Positions 57,500 to 64,000 of a stretch of DNA of 64,000 bases are shown one piece after another. The stretch lies in NCBI GenBank assembly GCA_010093515.1, contig MU001679.1, forward strand, positions 753,859 to 817,858, read 5' to 3'. Numbering within the stretch: position 1 is the stretch's first letter; each line of letters opens with the position of its first letter. The notes under the pieces were generated by a model that was not told the origin of the DNA, ran no database searches, and was given only the letters and a program-made list of their open reading frames with translations. The stretch comes from Lineolata rhizophorae. Its lineage: Eukaryota; Ascomycota; Dothideomycetes; Lineolatales; Lineolataceae. Made by a program: the position numbers and the translations under genes.

Positions 57500-57543
57500 G
57501 GTGCGGCACGGTGCTCAGTCCGACCGAAACCGGATGCTCCCAT
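54289..57543 (-). CDS. TBC-domain Rab GTPase-activating protein (Msb3/Msb4-like)
   Basis: Predicted GAP for a Rab of the exocytic pathway (Sec4/Ypt-type), acting on vesicle traffic and polarised growth. One continuous frame of 1084 aa. Residues 1-630 are Ser/Pro/Gln/Gly-rich and probably disordered, with a 14-Ser run from residue 16. From about 633 the conserved part begins: KPVPRDRYGFKKANQHITLS, ERRRAKWILLMKSYGLP, RFPPKSDKVKRYVRKGIP and PEWRGAAWFYFAGGP (about 701). The TBC dual-finger residues are present: the arginine finger in IERDLNR (about 747) and the glutamine finger in GYCQSLNFLAG (about 828). LPGTHDRSLKNIDIGVLM and WFMSCFVGSLPIETVLRVWD follow. The C-terminal tail is basic (GGGRFKRSLSRRRAK). 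The ATG is at 57543. The Msb3/4 assignment rests on the pre-TBC block and is inference. Confidence 0.92.
57457..57498 (-). repeat. (AGC)14 repeat coding poly-Ser
   Basis: Fourteen GCT units on the plus strand, read AGC on the gene's strand, encode 14 serines starting at residue 16 of the TBC protein. Copy-number change would keep the frame. Confidence 0.93.
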
Positions 57544-60500
57544 CGAAGCTCGATTGAAGAGGCTGAAACGGCTTGTGTCATTAGTCGACTGCTGGTGGTG
57601 CTAGGATTGCCGTTGTTGCCCATAAGTTCTTTATGCGTTCTTTTTTCTTTATTTTGCTTCTTTCTGCTCGTGCTGGGAGAGTCGACGCTTGCAATTGGTA
57701 ACCAGTGAGTTTGTGCGAGCTGGCGCAGTTGGTGACCGCCTTGGCACAGTAGGTTAGGGAAGCGGATGCAAGCGGCAGGGGGGCCTAGGCGACGGGGACG
57801 GTGACAGGGACGGCGAGACGCCGCCGGGGGAAAGCGAATGACTCGGCCGGCAATAAAAGAACGAAAGCGGTTCGTTGGAGCGCGCGCAACATCCGGCGAA
57901 CATCAACAACAGACGCCGGCGTGAGGAGACGAAAAGAATGAGCGACTACGAGCCACGAGCAACGACGACGAGGTGGTCAGGCCGCGGCTGGGGGGTGATT
58001 GAAGAAAGATCGCGGCTCCGTCACGGCGAGCCGGGATGTGCGGAGGAGAAGCCAGGGTGCCCGGCGAGCGCGCGGGAGCCCGCACGCGTCCCGCGACAAG
58101 GAACGAGGCCCGGAAATTCCTCCGCCCCGGGCCCGCTTCGCCTGCCCGGTTGCGCCGGGCATGCGCCACGCGATGCGCCCTACGGGCCCTCCTTGCAGCC
58201 GCCTTTGCTTCTGCCGCGCCCTGATCCGCGTTGCCAGCGCGTTCATGCGATGCCCACAACAGCAAACACGTCATATCCCGTCGGGAATTCTAATAAATGC
58301 CAGCGGCATCTGGGCGCCACTTCCTCTCGGCACGAACGCCCAAGCAATGGCAAGCGGAGAGAGACTTCGTCTGTGTGCTATGCCAGTCTCCCTGACCTCT
58401 GCAGCTTCCCGGGTGACGGGAGCCTCTTCCCGTCCGCCGAACAAACGGACGAAATTATCACTTACGACTTGTGGCCACTCCCGGTCCGAAGGGCTTCCCG
58501 TTCATTCATCGGGCCGAGTTGGGTTGCTACTGGCTAGGCTCCAGTGTCCCACATGAATCGCGTGTCTAAGAATCTCAATTTGAGGCTTTTAATGCACGCT
58601 GCGCTAAACATAACCTAAAAAGGCCCAGAGTTTCGAAAAGCTCCGGAACACATATCCCCGCAAGTTGCGAAGTCCGTCGTTGCGCGTCTAAAGAGTCGCC
58701 GGCGCCGATTGGTCCCTTCGCGGACTTTTGTTTCGAAACGCTCTAGGACCGCAGAGCTTCCGGATCAGGGCGTCGTGGCGCAAAAGTCTAAACGGCTGGC
58801 GTCCTCCGGTGCGCAATCTTGCGAACGGCCGCCGGTGGCCCAACGGCGGAATTTGGTTTGAGAGGAGACGAGCGCGCCCGAGCACGAGGATTCGAAAAAG
58901 TTGGATAGCGCTGACAAGCGTCCGGCTATCATAGTTGGCGGACGGGCGGGACCTTGCTTGCGAGCTATACAAGCTCGATAGGAGCCCAAGGTAGCCGTTT
59001 CGCATGTCATATTAATATCTTTCTATAGGTGGGGCTACGGCTAGTAACAGCGGCGTATTTGAGACGACTGCGTTGCCGATGAAGCAAAATTCTTCGCTTC
59101 CTTACAACCCCCTGAGATGCAAACGTCCGATTAGAATTGAGTAGTTGCAAATTCTTGTGCTCGCGCCTCGCTAACTTCGCTAGACGCTATGCAGTGGTAT
59201 CAAGATATTTCTTTTAGAACTTGAAGTTTGGAATTGTCACTTTCTTCTTCTCAATTTAGTTCTTCGGTACGGTCGAGTCATTCTGGGGCAAGACTCGCTG
59301 TCTCTCCATATTGCCTTGGTCACATTCTGATTTGTCCGAGGATACATATAGACAAAATATCGCAATCAACAACGACTTGCTACTATCTCGTTTCTGTTTA
59401 AGTTCTGTGTACACTTTTTATAAAATTCGTCTCGTATTCTTGCCGACTCCAAATTCCATGGCTGCGCGATCAACGAATCAGCCCGATCCCAATTTTTTGA
59501 CAATATCCCATCCTTCCGAGCCGATGTCCCTCACACGCCCCCCTTCCGCTTATCCTACCAGAAGGTTCGACAGGAATAGCCGAGGAATGGGTGCGTTTCT
59601 TCAAATCGAGCAAGAATGTCGATTCACTTTATGTTAACCTGGAGGCTGCGAGGAGGGTGAGTTGCCCCTTGCGAAGCTAGACAAGATTCTCGATCCACGG
59701 GAGCCACCATTCGATCGATCGTTCGAGTTTTGAAGAGAAGATGAAATACCACATGAAAACGCAGCAGAAATATTTTGGTTGCGAGGAATACGGCGGTTGA
59801 GTTATCGACAAAAGCGGGCGGACTGACCAGAACGAATTCTGGAACGTAAGTGGCATCGCTTAACTTTTGTATTACAAGCCTTCGCAATGAGGTCTCTAAA
59901 GGCGATATACTAGGCGTGGAGGTTAGGTGTGAGTGCATATGGTTAGGTTAAGGGGTTTAATAGGTGAGTCGATTTCGTTGTAGGTTTATGGAGTTGGACT
60001 ATACGGCATCTTATTGCAGTACTCCACATGTTCTTCAGTTTTTGAAAAAAGAATGTTGGCTATGTTTTTGTACTGCACTTTCCATCCTAAATAGGCTAGT
60101 TGTGCTTGCGTGCTCTTTTGAACACTGTAAATTTCAATCGCTTTTCTTTTCAGTGTGCGCTTACTATATTTTCTAGTGGAGTTGGTTCGGCTCCGACCTC
60201 GACTGAAGCCCGAGACACAGGAGTCACATATTCTGCGGCCGTTCTCGCCATTACCGTAGCTATGTACTTGTGGCAGTTATCCGTTGGGCCTGCAGAATAC
60301 ATAAGGCAAGAACCGCATTGCCACTGTGAATTGGCAACCCATTTGGCAACCCACCTACTACGTACAACCATCCGACCGCAATTGGTCCAAGCCGGTTTTG
60401 GCGATCTCCACGGCGCCCTAGGCCGCATCGGGGCAAATGTGCGGGGAGAGCTTCTGCCCCTCCCCCGCAGCTTTCCCAGCAACTACACATCATCCATCCG

Positions 60501-61403
60501 TCCTCGGAGCTTCCATCATTGCTCCCTAGGACAGCGTCCCCGCCCTTATCTGCCCATTATTCCCGGAAGCCTGGACGGCCTAAGATCCGTTCCTCGCGAT
60601 GGATTCTGTTCGTCATAGCCAATTGGGCCAGGCACCTATCGGATGTGGCACCTCGGCCAACGTTGGGGGCCTTCTCGTCGCGGATGATGCCTGCGCTTCT
60701 GCTCTAGTCATGGTAGCACAGCTTAGAGCGAACCTGGAGGCAATCCTTCGTTAGACCCACACACCTTACGCTAATGTGTCGTCCTGCCTCCTTAGTTTCC
60801 GTACCGCCGAGAGGGAGACGAAAGCTATTCTAGTTATACTCTATTCCGTCTTCGGTCCAATTACCCCCGAAAGCTCGCCTGCTGGTATTGTAGCGTGTTC
60901 TTTGCTCCAGAGGTGGCTCCCGACCACTGCTGATTGACTCGCTACACATTCCTCATTTGCATCATCAGGCACAACCCCGCCTCCTCACTCCCCCTCCCGC
61001 TCGGTCACTTCGGTGGGCTAGTTCTTGGTCCCCGCTCCAGTTTCCTCCCGAACACGGCTTACCTACTACGTACAACATACGCGTCTCTTCCGAGGGCAAC
61101 ACTGCGCTCGCGGATTAAAGGAAGCTTCTGCTTTTGATTCATTTGTTGCGCGTGGTGGGTCCCTTGTGGCACGTTCCGACGGCGGCAAGCCCATCGTGGC
61201 GATTTCACCTCAGGTATAAAGTGCCAATAGCTCGCGTCAACCGGTTCAATTCCATCCCCAACATCTGATCTTGCTCTCTCGTGTATTGTTGATACTTGTC
61301 ATCATAAATTTCCTGTTTAAAGGTTTCGCGCAGAGAAATAGCAAAAAGAGCGAAGCAGACAGCCCTCAGATATTCAACACAGACAACAGACTTTTCAGGC
61401 AAC
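57544..61403. other. 3.9-kb region upstream of two divergent genes
   Basis: It lies between the starts of the TBC gene (minus) and the flavin monooxygenase gene (plus). No intact gene is supportable; open frames to about 220 codons at 57875-58560 are low-complexity Arg/Pro/Ala-rich translations. A coding relic near 59.5 kb is listed separately. The 16-bp word ACCTACTACGTACAAC occurs twice (60353 and 61061). Confidence 0.5.
59495..59660 (+). pseudogene. Possible coding relic, family unknown
   Basis: Two short plus-strand stretches in different frames look protein-like: FFDNIPSFRADVPHTPPFRL-type sequence (from about 59496), and then GIAEEWVRFFKSSKNVDSLY with VNLEAARR up to about 59658, where GTGAGT follows like an intron donor. 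The junction between them needs a frame change, and no flanking exons could be joined. Residue usage is unlike the random GC-rich frames around it. I do not recognise the family. The ending VNLEAARR|GT resembles VNLDAARR|GT at the end of BTA1 exon 2, but the rest does not match BTA1. Confidence 0.25.
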
Positions 61404-63636
61404 ATGGCTGCTGCAGCTGTCGCACTTCCGTCGGTATCTCGCGTAGAGCCGGGCTCCTTCACTCTAGATGCGGGTAACTTGCCCTTAGCATCGGCGGACT
61501 CCAAAGTGGACCCGGACGCCGTGGTGTCCAAGTGGCTGGAGTCATTCCAAAAAGTGCTTGAGAACAAGAACTTCGATGAGCTGAAGAACGTGTTCTTACC
61601 GGAGGCATACTGGCGGGACCAGCTCTGCCTGTCCTGGAACTACCGTAAGGCGTCTCTGCTTTCGCTGTTCTCGAATTATCCCGTCGACTTTTATTGACTG
61701 TCGAAGATACGCTCAAGAGCTCTACGAACATGGTTCCTTTTCTCAAGGCGCACACTAAGGGTTGCCGCTTGTTCAAGCTGGGTATTGATCGCTCGAGCTC
61801 CTCGCCTAAGGTCGCGCCACTCGATTTCCTTGGCGATATCAAGGGCGTCGTCTCCTTCATTACTGTGGAGACAGACGTCGGCCGAGGACGCGGAGTTGTG
61901 AAATTGTCTCTCGACAAGACTGATAATCAGTGGAAGGCTTTCATTCTGTTCACTGCCATGCACCAGTTGAAGGGATACGAGGAAGCGACAGGACCCAGGA
62001 GGCCCCAGGGCGTGAAGCATGGCCATAACCCCGGCAGAAAGAATTGGAAGGAGAGGAGGGAAGCAGAAGTTAATTTTGCGGACGGATCGGAACCCACAGT
62101 GTTTATCATTGGTATGCTGTCAAGTCCAATGTGGCTGTTTTTGGAGGAACACGGAACTGACGTGTACGGTACAGGAGCTGGTCAGGCGGGCCTCACTATT
62201 GCAGCGCGTCTAAAGATGCTGGGCGTGAACTCCCTGATCGTGGACAAGAATGAGCGCATTGGCGATAACTGGCGCAAGCGGTATCATCAACTTGTTCTTC
62301 ATGACCCGGTGTGGTACGATCATCTGTGAGTCTTCCCCCCCCCCCCCCCCAACCCCAACTACAAGGTTCTCTCGGTCACATCACTTACAGAATCGCAAAG
62401 TCCGTACATGCCGTTCCCAGAATTCTGGCCCAAGTTCACGCCAAAGGACAAGCTCGGCGACTGGTTCGAGCAGTACGCCAACTCCATGGAACTTAATGCC
62501 TGGCTGTCCGTCCAGCTCCAGTCGCTCGACTACGACGAGGCCACCAAGCGCTGGACTATCAGCCTCGAGCGTGCTGCCAACGGCAAAAAGGAAAAGCGTA
62601 AGCCTTAGCCTTCCCCTCTCCATTAACTCAACCAGTTTCGCAGAGCGTCCGTTCTCATACAAATTCTCCTGCCTAGGCACCGTGCATCCACGCTTCGTGA
62701 TCCAAGCGACCGGCCACTCGGGCGAAAAGAACTTCCCCTCCCATATAAAGGGCCTCGACACCTTCAAAGGCTCCGTTCTCTGCCACTCGTCCGAGTTCAT
62801 TGGTGCCAAGCCCAACAGCGCGGGCAAGAAGGCCATCGTGGTCGGCTGCTGCAACTCGGGCCACGACATCGCGCAGGACTTCTTCGAAAACGGGTATGAG
62901 GCGACGCTCGTGCAGCGCAGCAGCACGTACGTCATGAGCAGCGAGGCCGGGCTCGAGGTGCTGCTGGGCGGACTGTACGAGGAAGGCGGCCCACCCACGG
63001 AAGATGCCGACTTGCTCTTCTATTCGATCCCGAACGCGGTGCTGAAGCGCATGCACGTCGACGCGACCAAGGAGATTGCGCGTAGGGACGAGGCCCTGCT
63101 GGACGGATTGAGGAAGGCGGGCTTCGCGGTCGATCAGGGCCCGGAGGACTCGGGTTTCTTCATGAAGTATTTTCAGAGGGGTGGCGGGTATTACATTGAT
63201 GTGGGCTGCTCCAAGTTGATCGCAGACGGGAAGATTAAGGTGAAGCAGGGGCAGGAGATCGAGGCGGTGACGGAGAAGGGCCTCAGGTTTGCGGACGGGT
63301 CGGAGTTGGAGGCGGATGAGATTGTGTTTGCGACGGGGTATTCCAACATGCGGTGGGTTTTTGTTCTTCCCGGCACACGCGCTGATGAGCGGCTGACTGA
63401 CTGTTCACACCAGAGGCACCTGTCGTAAGATCTTTGGCGACAAGGTCGCCGACCAGGTCAAGGACGTGTGGGGCTTTGACGAGGAAGGCGAGCTGCGCAC
63501 CATGTGGCGGCGGACGGGCCACGAGGGCCTCTGGTTCATGGGAGGCAATCTCGGCTTGTGCAGGTACTTCTCGCGCATGTTAGCGCTACAGATCAAAGCG
63601 TTGAACGAGGGCATTATGAAATATGACGACATTTGA
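61404..63636 (+). CDS. NTF2-like/flavin-containing monooxygenase fusion protein
   Basis: FAD- and NADPH-dependent monooxygenase of the YUCCA/CzcO-like type with an N-terminal NTF2-like domain. Exons 61404-61644, 61707-62111, 62175-62325, 62401-62597, 62677-63352, 63414-63636; product 630 aa. Residues about 35-185 have the NTF2/SnoaL layout (VSKWLESFQKVLENKNFDEL, AYWRDQLCLSWN). The FAD motif is GAGQAG at 216-221. ERIGDNWRKRYHQLVLHDP and PYMPFPEFWPKF follow. The NADPH motif reads IVVGCCNSGHDIAQDF, with Cys in place of the second glycine. FVIQATGHSGE and FATGYSNMRG are the two ATG motifs. The intron ending at 62676 was chosen so that KRTVHPRFV is formed; an earlier AG at 62643 would insert about 11 residues. 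Intron 3 contains 16 C. The substrate is unknown; relatives act on hydroxylated or indolic compounds. Confidence 0.92.
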
Positions 63637-64000
63637 GTGGGCGATTTCCTGGGTTGTATGGTTATTTGGCTCTTTCTTCTTGGGTGACATTGTACGAGAC
63701 TGGGTAGTGTTGACTACTGTTAGGTTGAACTTGGTTGTGTGTACTGAATGTAGCGAAGTTCTGATGTCGACTACGGTCTATTGAAATTTGTCTCAATGAG
63801 CATAGTCTTTACTCCAAAAAAGTGCTTTTTCATAGGCAGACTCTACGTTATTCTCGGACTGAAATCTGACACTGGGGCTCCGTATTTAAATCTGGTGCAC
63901 CTGACGGTAGGTAGGTAGGTAGGTAGATTCTTACTCCCATGCCGGCACGCTTCGGCCGAAGGGGGGGTGTCCGCGGCTAATCTTCGGCGAATCGCCCGAT
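63637..64000. other. 3' flank of the monooxygenase gene
   Basis: Probably the 3' UTR and beyond. The only feature is a short GGTA tetranucleotide array at 63905-63926. No gene start is visible before the window ends. Confidence 0.5.
63905..63926. repeat. (GGTA)n microsatellite
   Basis: Five consecutive GGTA/GTAG units. It is the tandem form of the TAGGTA words scattered in the 14.8-19 kb region. Confidence 0.9.

Noticed and set aside
62598-62642. Earlier acceptor for monooxygenase intron 4 (AG at 62643)
   Set aside because: It would insert QRPFSYKFSCLG before TVHPR; the acceptor at 62675-62676 gives the family-like KRTVHPRFV with the same phase.
44090-63636. Secondary-metabolite cluster around the aldo-keto reductase and flavin monooxygenase
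   Set aside because: The two genes lie 16 kb apart with primary-metabolism genes between them, and no polyketide synthase, NRPS, terpene cyclase, transporter or cluster regulator is present.
1-64000. CRISPR arrays, bacterial operons or phage
   Set aside because: The tandem repeats found are simple microsatellites or one 26-bp array without spacers; genes are intron-containing and eukaryotic.

Overview
The window is nuclear DNA of a filamentous ascomycete (Pezizomycotina). Most genes carry several short spliceosomal introns (about 52-140 nt) with GTRNGT donors, CTAAC-like branch sites and YAG acceptors. The proteins are typical of this group: Ski2, a THOC1/Hpr1-type THO subunit, Swi3/Csm3, an importin of the Sxm1/Nmd5 type, Rer1, a betaine-lipid synthase and a NACHT-WD40 relic. 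A single dispersed 5S rRNA gene is also typical of Pezizomycotina. I cannot place the species or class from sequence alone.

Layout. 1-7800 is gene-poor and GC- and microsatellite-rich. 7801-10758 (minus) is a four-exon homeobox regulator with long His/Gln/Gly tracts. 10759-19371 is about 8.6 kb with no convincing gene and many simple repeats and TACGTA/CCTAGG-type palindromes; it is probably the long upstream region of the homeobox gene. 19372-33252 is dense and housekeeping: THOC1 (minus) diverges from Swi3 (plus), followed by a probable LTR relic, SKI2 and an importin-beta. 33253-35171 is AT-rich and holds a decayed tRNA-like sequence. 35172-41402 holds a conserved-looking single-pass membrane protein of unknown function, a small LEA-like repeat protein, a mitochondrial enoyl-CoA hydratase (minus) and RER1 (plus); the last two share a divergent promoter.

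41403-49017 is an accessory, partly decayed stretch: a broken secreted-protein ORF, an intact aldo-keto reductase with a 34-nt homopolymer in its leader, a 26-bp tandem repeat, a NACHT-WD40 (NLR-like) relic and the 5S rRNA gene. 49018-63636 returns to intact genes: a fused betaine-lipid synthase BTA1, an inositol-monophosphatase-family enzyme, a large TBC Rab-GAP (minus), about 3.9 kb of gene-free DNA with one coding relic, and an NTF2-like plus flavin monooxygenase fusion protein.

Together the genes serve RNA metabolism and transport (THOC1 mRNA export, Ski2 exosome cofactor, importin), replication-fork protection (Swi3), membrane traffic (Rer1, TBC GAP), lipid metabolism (enoyl-CoA hydratase, BTA1) and development (homeobox). 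They are not an operon or a secondary-metabolite cluster. All splice models were built by hand from reading frame, splice consensus and family conservation; totals are multiples of three and every intron obeys GT-AG, except one GC-AG intron in SKI2. I found no convincing wholly new system. The least explained intact items are the 595-aa membrane protein, the 94-aa LEA-like protein, and the homeobox gene whose DNA-binding domain sits on a skippable exon.
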